Below are positions 1 through 11,300 of a stretch of DNA of 64,000 nucleotides, in pieces (within the stretch, counting starts at the first letter, position 1; every line of letters begins with the position of its first letter). Under the pieces are notes generated by a model. It saw nothing but the letters and a program-made list of their open reading frames with translations. It did no database searches and was not told the DNA's origin. Source of the DNA: Phanerodontia chrysosporium (taxonomy: Eukaryota > Basidiomycota > Agaricomycetes > Polyporales > Phanerochaetaceae); assembly GCA_001910725.1 (NCBI GenBank), contig MJGA01000003.1, positions 2,170,001 through 2,234,000 of the forward strand. The letters are read 5' to 3'. The position numbers and the translations under genes were made by a program.

Positions 1-2975
1 CTAGCAGAGGGGGTGTCGCAGGGCGTTCGCGGGAGGTGGACACTCTGCCCATGCCAATCTCTTCATCCGGACGGAGGCTACCCGCCATAGGGAGCGGTTC
101 GTCTTCGTATCTGACAAAATCTTCGTCCTCCTCGCTCTCAGACTCGTCCCAGTGCTCCAAGTCGATCCGGTGCGAGCCTCCAGGAGGGAATGAGACAATC
201 CACACACCCGCCAGGAGAATCACCATGCCCAGCATGACGAGAAGCAGATGAGTGGTCGAGAGCATTGAGAACTGGTCAAAGTAGATCAGACCATTGACGA
301 TGGATGACAGGTTGTAGAAGCAGAATGCGACTATGAACAAACAGGTTAGCTGACATACTTGAGACGTAAAATATTGCCGTTTGCATCCATCATGTCACAA
401 GCGCTTTGGCGAGCCTCGTCACAAGTTTTGTCGCGCGGCTAACCCTAGACTCGTTCCACGACGACCGCGACAATGTACCCCTCATATCTCGACAACTACG
501 CATCCCTCCTTCTCGTTCTCTTTTGTAGATGATTCTGCTCCTCAGTCGGAACCCTTTCGTGCAACAATCACCCTAATTCACCGTGGCGGCGTTGGGGGCA
601 CGGCGCGAGGGCTTCGGGAACGCGCCCCGCAGCGACGGCACCCGAAAGGTTCGTGGGGGCGACCCGCCATGCGGAGGGGAGATGCTTGGGAGTGGGAGTA
701 GATGGTTAGCAACGGGAAATCCTGTGAGTTCTCACCCGTATACCTCACAACTCAACTACGTTTGGCGGACAGGACCCGGAGGCCACCCCAACACTCCAGT
801 ACTTGACTCCTCGCTATGCACAATCATCATGCCATTCTCTGTTGTGAAGTACAATACAGAAAATACAATACAAATGCATTCCACACCCTACTCCTCGCCT
901 CTTGCTGATTCCATGCTTGCCATGTCCGTCTGGGTTGCTACCACCCCTGCACCTCCAAAACACATCAGTGTCCCTTTACTGGGAAGCAACACGCACATGA
1001 TAAGCTCGCACCAGCAGTGGTTGCGGTAAAGATTCATTAGAGGGGATCCACACCAACCTCCGGTTATGAACTCAGCAAACTGCCGTCTAGGCAACAAACG
1101 GTGCGAGGCTGCGCTGGCGGGGTATCTGCGTACTCGTCAATGACGACTTGTAGTTCTCATGTAACATTGTAATCTTTTCATAATCTTCTGAGGGTCACGG
1201 CAGGAGGAGTACTTGCAAAATGAGGCGACTATGGTGCTCACCTGGAACCTTAATCTGCACTGCCGTCCGTGCAGGGGAGCGTAATCTTCGTCCATGTGCA
1301 TTACTGCGAGACTGCTCTTGACTTAAAACGATACGGACATGTATCCAGAGCTGTCGGACTGGACAATCACGCTGTCCTACCTCCTGGTGCTAGGGCGCCG
1401 TAGACAAGTCTCTCAGAGCTGTCAGCACAATGAAACTGTAGAGTCCACACGCACCCATATATCACCCACTCCACTTATCTCTCCCTCTCGTGTGATAGCG
1501 GCACTCCCCATGAACCTTTCGGGTGCCGTCGCTGCGGGGCGCGTTCCCGAAGCCCTCGCGCCGTGCCCCAACGCCGCCACGGTGAATTAGGGTGATTGTT
1601 GCACGAAAGGGTTCCGACTGAGGAGCAGAATCATCTACAAAAGAGAACGAGAAGGAGGGATGCGTAGTTGTCGAGATATGAGGGGTACATTGTCGCGGTC
1701 GTCGTGGAACGAGTCTAGGGTTAGCCGCGCGACAAAACTTGTGACGAGGCTCGCCAAAGCGCTTGTGACATGATGGATGCAAACGGCAATAGCAGATACG
1801 CACGTGGGCAGACTAAGATTGGGTCCGCGAGCACCAAGCTCTTGTGCATGTACCAGAGTTGCAGTAGCGCACATACGCCTAGTCCAAGCACCAGAGCCCA
1901 GGTCTGCCACTGCAAGAACTGGTTCTTGCCCTCAATGGTGAGGACAAGTAACATGACCCCACTCTTGGCCAATAGCAAGCATATTCCCGAGATGATGCCG
2001 GAAAAGGAAGCGTACGACATCGCGAGAAAAAGAGGCGTGTGGGACGACGAGATACAACTCGACAGGGACGACGGCGGGGACAAGGAGGATGCTCGAGAGA
2101 GCTTCGGGTCGAGCAAGGGCGAATTCTCGTTAGCTTCGCGGGTCGTTGCATGAATATTGGGTGTCGCAGCGTTGGTCAGAAGAGTGGGATCGGCATTCGG
2201 TCCAAGTAGAGGTGACAATGGGGGAGTGTCATCGGGTAACGCAATACGTCTAGAAGAGATGTGCTCGACGGCGTGTGTCTGCGAGGATGAGTCTATGAGA
2301 GGTGTAAGACATGGATGAGCACTCACGATAGCGAGACAGACTACAGTGAACACCGCCAACAGGGAGAAGTAGACAACGAAGGTGGGCCTGTTGAACAATT
2401 GCAAGAGGTCCTTGAGGGAGCGTGTCGGTTCAGGTACGATGCCGAAGACAGCGATCAAAACAGCCCCGCCGGCTATACAGAGTGTGCTGAGAGCCATCCA
2501 TGGCGAGAACACATCTCCCAGGATGAGCCGAGCGAAGAAGGCATTCCACAGCAGCGAGACTGCCCCAAGGGGGGCAAGAATCACGACGGGTAACGATGCG
2601 ATCTGAAAGATGGACCCGAAGAGGTTGGAGGATATGAAGATGCCTATGTACGACAGGGAAACACGAGGCCAGAGATCAGTGAGAGTCGCCGGAGATTGGC
2701 AGGGATGTGCACACACCGAAGCCCAGTAGCCAAAGTCTGGAGGTGCGCCAGAAGATGTGAGCAAGGTTAGAGATGCACGCGTGGCACTGCGGGACTCACG
2801 GCCTGCGGTGCTCTACCTTGCGTTCCGACTCTGGCAAGGCCTGGTTCTGGACATGGCTCTTGCGTTGTATGGTGAGGCCGAGAGATTGAATGAAGGAGCA
2901 TAGGAGTCCGACGGTGATTCCGAGGGGTATAGAGATGTGAGGGTCGTCTGCGCCGAGAGACATGGACGGGGACAT
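1..2975 (-). CDS. NIPA-type magnesium transporter (DUF803), 3' end outside window
   Basis: Multi-pass membrane protein of the NIPA/DUF803 family, whose members move Mg2+ across plasma or endosomal membranes. Exons on the minus strand: 2975-2800, 2736-2717 (a 20-nt microexon), 2643-2327, 2278-1804 and 330-1, running off the window. Joining them restores family sequence across every junction: HRRP-LWLLGF-GIFISSN, then LAPLGAVSLLWNAFFARLIL, then ILVCP-LAFCFYNLSS. The 48-nt intron at 2279-2326 is less certain because reading through it stays open. The start at 2975 is chosen because family similarity begins just downstream; an in-frame ATG at 2963 is an alternative. A Ser/Thr/Pro-rich loop separates the membrane halves, and the C-terminal tail is acidic. 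The last visible intron (331-1803) is 1,473 nt because a TIR element lies inside it; without element and target duplication it would be 55 nt. Family assignment is firm; substrate is inferred from family. Confidence 0.88.
374..658 (+). repeat. Left terminal inverted repeat
   Basis: This arm of about 285 bp is matched almost base for base by the reverse complement of 1505-1789. It begins TTGCCGTTTGCATCCATCAT next to TA at 372-373. The match fades just after the run around 650-660. Short ORFs read inside both arms are the same sequence in opposite orientation and are not genes. Confidence 0.9.
1505..1789 (-). repeat. Right terminal inverted repeat
   Basis: Reverse-complement partner of 374-658, ending at base 1789 with TA at 1790-1791. 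It differs from the left arm by one G in a G run and one A/G mismatch near the inner boundary. Confidence 0.9.
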
Positions 2976-3125
2976 TGCAACCTGGTTCGGTCCAGGTTGC
3001 TGCATGGTGGGGTTGCCGTTTCCGGCGTGGTGCAACTTTGAGGCGCTACACAGCCACGTGGCTACCACAGTGTGTGGCAAGCTCGATAGCTTTTTCTTGC
3101 CAGCACTCGGGAGTAAAACGTTCGA

Positions 3126-3620
3126 CTATTTGGATTTGTTCTTTGCAAAAAGTTGGAAGCACACAGCCTCATGAGCTACATCATTTTCATTCCGTGTACA
3201 TGCATCACAAGAACAGGAAGACAGCGGAGGTGCATCTTTCCATGACTGAGCGTGATGATGTTCTGCTTTCCAAGGTCGTCGAGGACGCTGCGGCCGAGTG
3301 CTGAGTGCAGTGCATGAGCAAGGCAAGACATGGTTTCGAGGCACGAATAGGCCGTCTCTAAGCGATGATCCGTGGACGCCTTCCAGAAAAGGCAACATCG
3401 GGGGATCGACGCGGACGCTTTCCGTCGAAAACAGTTCCGTCTGGTCGTCGACGCGGGGGACGGCGGCGGCGGGGGAGTTGGTCGCCTCGACGACGTCTCT
3501 CACGGTGTATTGCTCTGGCACGAAGACGAGGCGGTAATGGGCGAGCACAGGGGATGGTTTACGTGATAGTGTGCTAGAAGCGAGTGATGGCGGGAAACAT
3601 ATTTTGCAGGTGGTGGACAC
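3126..3620 (-). CDS. Uncharacterised small ORF, doubtful gene
   Basis: An open frame of 164 codons lies between the start of the NIPA-type gene and the divergent DENN gene. The first 90 or so residues (around LAHYRLVFVPEQYTVRDVVE) read like ordinary protein, while the C-terminal third is rich in Arg, Cys and His and looks like read-through. The true gene may therefore have an intron or frame change near its middle. I recognise no domain. Its promoter would be shared with the DENN gene (3621-3822). It could also be untranslated leader or chance. Confidence 0.3.
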   Translation of the reverse strand: MSTTCKICFPPSLASSTLSRKPSPVLAHYRLVFVPEQYTVRDVVEATNSPAAAVPRVDDQTELFSTESVRVDPPMLPFLEGVHGSSLRDGLFVPRNHVLPCSCTALSTRPQRPRRPWKAEHHHAQSWKDAPPLSSCSCDACTRNENDVAHEAVCFQLFAKNKSK

Positions 3621-3724
3621 GACGAACGGCCCTGAACGACGTTAGCTCGGCGCCCTCAACGCACGCCCAGCGACCGCCACAGCCCATCTTCGTTCTCCAC
3701 CTCCAAGGCTGCCTTTGCGCCTCT

Positions 3725-3822
3725 CCCACCCTCTTTTCCTTTTCTTCCTCTTCCTCCTCCTAATCCTCCTCCTGTAATCACCCTTCCTGTTCATTTCCTT
3801 CGCCCCAGCAACCGGCCACCAG
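3725..3822 (+). promoter_or_regulatory. CT-rich core promoter / 5' leader of DENN gene
   Basis: A nearly uninterrupted pyrimidine tract rich in CTTCCTC and CCTCCTC runs to just before the ATG at 3823. Such CT-rich stretches are typical of filamentous-fungal core promoters and often precede the transcription start. No TATA box is obvious. Confidence 0.45.
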
Positions 3823-6800
3823 ATGGTGGGCTACTCTACTACTGGTCGCACTCGGCCCTCCACCGCACACTCCGCCTCGACCTCCCCGCCCGCGACGTCG
3901 CCCATCGCGGACAAGCTGCGCTCCTACTTCTCAGAGGACTTTGCCGAGGAGGACGACCACGCCAGCCCGCTCGCCCACCTCGGCCGCAAGCCCACGCAAA
4001 AGTCGAACTACAGCATGCTGAGCGCAAGCAGCGGTCACACGCCTTCCCGCCCAACTTCGTCCGGCGTCAGGAACACATCGCGAGCCATTCCTGCACCTGA
4101 CCCGATCATCACTCTCTCTACCTCCCCCAACAACCACCTCAAGGTTCACTCCGACTCCAACAACGGCGACTCCAGCACCAGCGTCGGCGACGACCTCGAC
4201 GACGAGCCGGACTACGTGACCGTCGAGCACCCCGAGCACGAAGACTCGAACCAGGTTGTGCCCCGCGACAAAGCGTCCAGGGTGCTTGGCATCAGGCACC
4301 GCAGGAGTATGGAGCCCATTCCCGCCTCGAATCGCGTCTCGGTCGCGTCGGCACGCTCTGCGCCTGCCCCAGACGCGACGGCGCCCAGCTCGGGCCCAAC
4401 CCTGCCGTTGGCGTCTCTCTACGTTGTCTCGGGCCTGCCCAAGAGCCCGCACACATGGACACTCGCTGACCCCGACTCGGTGCTCGGCCTGCACCACAGC
4501 GACGGTGCGGTGAGCAGGTGGTGGAGGCCAGAGGTGTTGGGCAGCACCGTCAGTCCTGGTGCTGGCGGCGGCGGGAAAAAGAAGCGGAGAGGCAAGTCCG
4601 ACGACACCAGCACCATGTTCAGCAGCCAGGCACACCTCAGCAAGCAGGAGGTCGGAAAGATGCTCTCAAAGGCACTCAAGGTATGCTCCCAGACATTCGT
4701 AGCGAGGCTGAGCTCACCTGCCGCAGTTGTCCTTCCCGCGTGAGGTTGAGATCATTGCGTCGACATTGCAACCGGCATCGACGGTCCACACCTTTACGTT
4801 CACGCTTCCCGCGCCGTCTACCCCGCTTGCGCCGTCTGCCTCAACTGACCTGTTGCGCGCGTCTGTGCTGACCTCGACCACGGACCCACGTTCGTCGGTG
4901 GTGACCTTTCCGCATCCGTACGCAGACGACCCGTTCGGGCGCGCGCGCCCGTCGTCCGCGTACCTCGGCCCGTCGAACTCGCTGCTGACGCCGCACGGAC
5001 ACGCGTCGCCGGGGGCGGCGTCGGGGGCTCGGCAAGCGTGAAGACGCCGCTCGTCGGCGGGTCGAACAACACGATCACGTACCACGGCGTCTGTCTCACC
5101 GTGTGGTCGCATGCCGACGCGGAACGCACCGCCGCCATCCGCAAGACCCTCGAGGCGAGCCGGTCGCGGAAGGAGAGCGCCAACAGCCTGGTGCCGTCCC
5201 GCGTCAAGAGCAGGACGAGCATGCGGTCTGCCGCCGACCCGACGCGCCAGGCGAGGAAGAAGGCCAAGTCCCGCGGCCCGTGGGGCGCTGGCACCGATGC
5301 CGAGACGGACTTTGACGGAGGAGAGACCGACGCCGATGGTGATGGTGCGGTCAGCGAGAGCGACTTTGAGGTTGCCAGCACCGTTGGCCATGGCCCGGGC
5401 GAGAGTACCTTGTTCTTGCCTGGCGACACCGTCTTCTGGCTGCCGTATGCGCTCAGTACGTGCCTCACAGAAAGCTGTCTCGGACTGATACTAACGTTGC
5501 GTCGAATAGCTCTTGTCTCTCGCTTCCCAATCTACGACTTGATGCGGGACTACCTGACCCTCTCCTGGGCCCGTTTCTCCAAGGATGTGCAGTCTCACAC
5601 CCTGCAGATCAGCAAGATTCTCTCGCATCCTGCTCCTCGACCTGGAGAGCTCATCCGTCTTGATGCGTCGTCTGCGCCCAACCATGGCGCCGGTCAGTCC
5701 GAGACGAGCTTGGAAGTGGTTGCTCGGTTCCCGGGTGGACTCGACTTCGGTCGCGGTCTGGTCGATGTCAACTTCACCATGTGGCCGCTGTTCAAGTGCC
5801 TTAACATTGATAACATCCTGACTATTTGCGAGGTATGCGCCACCACGTCACTGCTGCCCTGACGCTGACGGTGTGGCGTAGATTGCCCTGTCGCCTACTG
5901 GCCGTGTACTCTTTTTCTCGCGTCATCCCGCGATGCTCGGCATTGCTGTCATGACCATCAAGTACCTGGTCGAGCTTCGCGGCTGGAGTGGTGTTGCCCT
6001 GACGGCTGTTCACTCACGTGATGCGAAGATCTACATTGACGACCCTGGTCCGTGGATCATGGGTCTTGCTACAGAGGCTCGCTATGCCGTTCGGCCGCCA
6101 CCTGAAGTCTGCGTCGTCGACCTGTAAGCTCGCGTCTTACTATCGTAGTTGTCGCTGCTCACTCTGTACAGGGATATCAACTACCTCAGCTGCGCGTCGC
6201 CGCCGCCTGGGAGCATCTCTACAAAGCAGCAGCGCGACAAGTATCGCCAGAAGCTACTGGCTGCCTTTGAACCGCACTATCACCCTGATCATTGTGTGCC
6301 GAGCGAGTTCAAGGAGGCCTTCCCGGCTGGTCGCTTCCGCCCGGTCTGCAAGATCCAGGCGAAGCGCGGCGCGGCGTCCACTGCCGTCGCGGACATGATC
6401 AAGCCTCCCGAATGGTGGCACTCTACGCGCATCATCCAGGCCTTCGACAGTGTGCTTCAGGACAAGGTGCGTCTGCTTGCGATATTCGCTGCCCTTCCAT
6501 GACTGACACGGCGTGTGTCTCTAGATGAAGAAACCTTCACTGCTCAAGCGTATCAGTTCCTTCGGAGCTGTCCGCCCGCCGCCGCGCTTGACGCCAGCTG
6601 AGCAGCATATCCAGCTTTCCATTCGCAAGCGAGCGACTGCCTTTGTCGACGCTCGGGATGACCTAGAGACCAAGATTGGACGGCTGTCCCGCCGCCTCAA
6701 CTTCTTGATGACCGAGTCTGACCTGTGGCGTGACAAATTCGTTACGTTTGAGCAGTACGCCGAGAAGCTCAGCGCGGAGGCGAGTGATCTCCGTTCCAAG

Positions 6801-8156
6801 ATCAACAAGGAGCAGAAGGAGACGAAGAGGCTGTCGAGCATGATAACGATGACAGCGGCAGAGAAGTCGAAGTTGCAGAGCCGTTAGTGTCCCTGCATTG
6901 CTCTGAATTTTATTTCCGCTGATGCACGTAATGTAGAACTCAAGGAGACGGAGATGGCGCACAAGGAGGCGCTGGAAGAGCTCTCGCGCATGAAGGAGAC
7001 GATGGAAAGAATGGAGATGGAGAGGGCGGAGATGATCGCGGAGGTCGAGGCGCAAATCGAGAGGGCACTGGCGTCGATGGCGGTCGACATGGACGAGTCC
7101 GAGTACGGCTCGCGTCCGACCAGCCGCATGTCGTCCCGCTCCGCTCCGAACATGCGCCGTAGCGGCTCGCGCTCGAGGCCGCTGCGGTCTTTCAGCACGG
7201 ACTCGACGCTCGCAGAGTCGTACTCACACGGTGCGCTGCGGGAGGAAGGGGTGAGCAAGCATCCGCACAGGACCAGCACTGTTCCAGAGATGCCCGAGCC
7301 CGAGGACTCGGACTCGACCAGCAAGAAGAAAAAGAGGTTCTCTGCTGGTCGCGGTGAGCAGGACGCGATGACTGCGGTTGACGAAGGGATCAACCAGAAG
7401 ACCGACAAGATTGCGCAGAAGGTCATGCAGATTCAGCGCAAGGTACGTCTCCTGACAGCTTTGCTACTTCGTGATGCTCATTGTCTGTAGCTCGAGACTG
7501 CGCTGGCAGCTGACGCCATGCGCAGAGGCTCTACAGAGAGTCGTGGAAGCGACAGTGAGTTCTCTGAGGCCACGCGTCGTCGTGGTCATGGTCGTTCTGC
7601 AAACGGGTCCGCCAAACACGACCGCATCACCAGCATCGGCAGTAGCGGCAGTCGCAGCTCCGACACCAGGTCGAACAGGTCTTTCCGTGGCGACGATCTC
7701 AGGTCCACTCGGTCTGACGACAGGCACACCATCGTCGGCGAGTCTAATCACGACTACTCCGTCGGGGACGAGGACACAGTCAAGCTAGAGAGCCTCCGCA
7801 CGGACGCGGACCTGTCCGGCCTTGGCCCGGGGTCTCCAGTGTCGCCGACTGTCATCACACCCATCACGCCTTCTCTGACTACGGCGACCAGTAACGCTAC
7901 GGACGACGAGGCTGACTACCAGAGTGCCTATTCTGTCAGCCCTCGCGGGAGCACCTACGGCAGCTTCGAGCGTTTCTCCGTGAACACCGAGGGAAGCGAC
8001 AGCGAACTGGGCACGCCGACTACCAAGGAATATATGGTCGACATGGGGCGGTCATATAGAGACCGCGCCTCGAGCACGGCCACCGCAAAGGATACCAAGA
8101 CTCGCTACCGGGCTAGTGAAGATACTGTGGTCACCTCCCCTATCGGAAGCATTTAA
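3823..8156 (+). CDS. DENN (AEX-3) domain protein, probable Rab guanine-nucleotide exchange factor
   Basis: Exons: 3823-4680, 4727 to about 5035, about 5035-5455, 5510-5832, 5882-6123, 6172-6466, 6525-6882, 6937-7442 and 7491-8156. The N-terminus is a long Ser/Thr-rich disordered region. The uDENN part starts near residue 195 (LYVVSGLPKSPHTW), the cDENN core carries LVSRFPIYDLMRDYL and ALSPTGRVLFFSRHPAMLG, and the dDENN-like part continues to about 6466. It is followed by a coiled coil (about 6600-7080) and a Ser/Arg-rich tail. DENN proteins load GTP on Rab GTPases at membranes; the specific Rab cannot be read here. One anomaly: the frame changes between about 5010 and 5040. Downstream sequence is restored by assuming one base missing in a G run, although an unrecognised intron is possible. 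The 3' end faces the 3' end of VPS13. Confidence 0.85.
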
Positions 8157-8399
8157 TTCGGAATATTTATTCCTTCAATCTATGTCTTGACTGGGACCGC
8201 CAGATAGGTCTGTTCGTTCCTTCTTGCGCTTTGTAACTGCGTCGGTCTCGCTAGCTTATCCCATCCCCGCATACTATCGTGTTCTACCACTTCTGTTTCA
8301 CTTTTCCACTACATATATACCATGAGTCTACACCGTTAGATATCCTAGCAATACACTTTTCTGTTGTCCGTTCAATGTCTAGAAGTATGTCCAGAGTAA

Positions 8400-11300
8400 C
8401 TATGAGTCCATCCGACGCTGTGCGTTGAAAGCCCTGACGACCGATGCGACCTGACCGAAGAACCACGTCTGTGAGGCCTTGTCCGGGATGTACACGAAGC
8501 GATCGTGCTCCTTGCCGCCCTTGTGCGCGAACCGGATGCCGGTATCCTCGATCGTGACGCCTTGCACCTGGCTGAACGGGAGCTGCCAGTCGACAGTGAG
8601 CCTGTTGGACGCGAAAGATATCACTCGGGACGTCGTCAGCAGGACTACATTGTCTCCGCCTGGTAGATCTGCGTTAGGATGTCAGTGCTATCGCCTTCAA
8701 TTAATGGTAAGTAGCCTCGTACTGATATGAGCGACGTAGAGCTCCTTGCGGTATGCGCCGTTGTCTAGGTCTCTCATCCAATATTGACCCAGTGCCTCTC
8801 GTTGTGAGAATGGCTGCGAAAGTAAGTCAGCAGAGGCCATGAGACATAAGACTTGGTTCAGACATACCACAAGCACACCATCTGCTGGAACGAGTCGAGG
8901 CTACGACGAGGTATTGCTCAGATACAAGAGGAAGACATATGAGAGGATTCTACTCACGAGGCGTACACGATCCCTTGCCGGATTGTCAAAGACTGTTGTG
9001 GTGTTACGGATGCCCTCGCCGACATTCGAAGCCAAGTCGAACACGCCGATGACGGGTTTCGTGACGGCCCTGGTCGCGTTGTCTTGAGTTTATTGATGCA
9101 CTAGCCACCAAGACTGCAGACGCACCCGACGAGCCCCTTGCCTATGCCTTTGAAGAACCCTCTGGCACCGTCGTTCTCAGCGCCCTCGATGGGCTTCATC
9201 TAGAGGTACAGTCAGAGACGGCAACGACATCGTTGGGTGGTCACGTACAAGAACGCCCTCCACGCCACTTGCAAGGCTATTGGCAAACGCCTCGGCACCA
9301 GCTGCCACACCGTAGCTATTTTGCGGAATAAGCTGCGAAGAAACATCGCGACGGTGCATGACTCACATTGCGTGTCTAGGCTATTCCGTCGCTGGGTCAT
9401 TCTTCGACGCATCTGGTACTCGGAGTCGAACGTCGCGGCAGAGAGTCCTGTACCAAGGATGAGTGGCAGCTCAAGGGCGAGAATATCTACCACATACCTT
9501 TGCCGACACTACTGGTGAACTTGGTGAAGCTGTCCGAGACACCGAATACTGTCTTCTTGACGAAACTCGCCGCACCCTACAGAAAATGTCATCAACAAAG
9601 AGTAGGGAAGGTTGATGGCATTGCAATACCTTTGCGATGCCGATCCCAAGCTCTTGATTACCGTGCATGACGGCACCGTTGAATGGCTCGTAGAAGATGT
9701 CTGCGACGCCCGAACTGACGTTGGTGAAGAGGCCAACAGGGTTCCCTATGAAGTCTGCGGATCCCAAAATACGGTATAGCTGGCGTAGCACCTCCTGGCG
9801 ATAGTGGTACATGATGCGCTCCTGCAGCTCAGGCAGCCGCAGCCGCATGTCTTTGATGGCGAGAGCATTCATTTCGAGAGGTGCTTCGTTGATGTTGCCC
9901 ACAGCCATGGTGATTGCATTCAGAACCACAGCGAACGGATTTCGGATCGCCAACCTTGATTCGATGAGAATAATGTAAACAGACTCGAGTAACTCCACTT
10001 ACTGTTCTTCACTGCTAACCCTCTCAGTCCGCATGAAGGATATTGATAGCTTGATGGGCTGCAGCTCCAGGACCTCGAAGTAGAGCTCCTGCCCCTCAGC
10101 GGTGTCTGCAGGCTCTACAATGTCGTTGGGCTGTGTGATCAAGATACTACGAGGCGGGGTTAGAATGCCCCTCCTAATGCTGTCCGCAAGACTTACTCTT
10201 CCTGCGCTTCATCCCAAGGCGCTCCTTTGATCTTGGTGAGGTCAAACAGTGAATACAGGAAATCTTCATCCGCTTGTACCGTCAACGCCTGCACCAGGAT
10301 TGAGCAGTACTTGATGAAGGTGACACCATGAGCTGACGAGCGCATGAGTCACAGTGCTCACTTCCAGATACCACAATTCAGCTTACCCTCATCCTTCAAC
10401 CATATGATCGAGGCTTGCAAGGTCGGGAGCGATGCCACCGTGCTTGAGTCCTTGGGGACAGGGGTTGGTTGGAGAACGACAGGGAACAAGGCGTCGTGGA
10501 GTTGATTGTCGATCTGTAGATTTCCGCAAACAAGGTTGACAGCCTGAGCAACCGGGCTGTTGTTGTACTCGAACTTCAGGTCATTGACGGACATGTAGAC
10601 GACCTCGACTGCCTTCCTGTTAACGAGCGACAGGCCGATACCTTCGAAATCGACCTTCACAGCTAAAGAGAAGGAGACTTCTTCTTGTACTGCCTCGAAT
10701 CCCTCTTGACTGCCAGTCAGGGTTGCGGTGTCGAGTTGGGTAACTGATCCAGTGCGGCGGCTCGTAGGTTTGTACAGACTGACTTGCGGGTTGTAGTTCG
10801 AGATTCTGAGGATTTGCTTTGAGCCTTCTGCTCTGACATCCAACGAGACAATCCGAGGCCCCTGTCCGGTCTACACGAATATGTTACTACATTATCAGAA
10901 GGATGGGCAAATGAGACTTACAGCAAACTTGAATGGAACTAGAGCACCGATCTCTAAGATGTCCAGAGCACGACGAGCGCCGGCACCGAAGACATCGAGC
11001 ACCAACTTCTTCTCTCGAGAGGCGGGGAAGTCCCATGCATAGTTTAGGGTCGACTTGCTCCCGAGCTTATAGCTCGGCACTGTTCGGTTACCCGCTGGTA
11101 CTTCTGGATGGTCCAAATCCTATTGGATTATGAGAAGGGGTAGGAGTCGAGAAGCACTTGGCACGAACCGTCTGGTATACCGTGAAGGCATAATCACTGT
11201 CGTTCTCGATGACGAAGGGCCACTCTTCTGCCTTTGATACGGTGACGAAGATGGTAGATCCTCCGATCTTCACTTCGGTACGCATAAGGTGTACGTGCCC

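Larger units (their letters stand above)
374..1789. mobile_element. 1.4-kb non-autonomous TIR (fold-back) DNA transposon
   Basis: The two ends are near-identical inverted repeats of about 285 bp (374-658 and 1505-1789), starting TTGCCGTTTGCATCC. I see only a one-base indel near the inner edge and one mismatch close to it. A TA dinucleotide flanks both sides (372-373 and 1790-1791), as expected for a TA target-site duplication of Tc1/mariner-like elements. The interior of about 850 bp holds no credible transposase, so the element is probably non-autonomous. It lies wholly inside an intron of the NIPA-type gene, and precise removal leaves an ordinary 55-nt intron. The near-identity of the ends suggests recent insertion or gene conversion between ends. 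Superfamily is an inference from the TA duplication alone. Confidence 0.85.

Noticed and set aside
583..1097. Open frames inside the TIR element (583-1029 plus, 888-1097 minus)
   Set aside because: No transposase motifs; the 5' part of the first frame lies in an inverted-repeat arm that has its mirror image on the other strand. Treated as chance.
3931..4635. A 234-codon minus-strand frame opposite the first DENN exon
   Set aside because: Val/Arg/Gly-rich shadow of a Ser/Pro-rich coding exon with high GC third positions.
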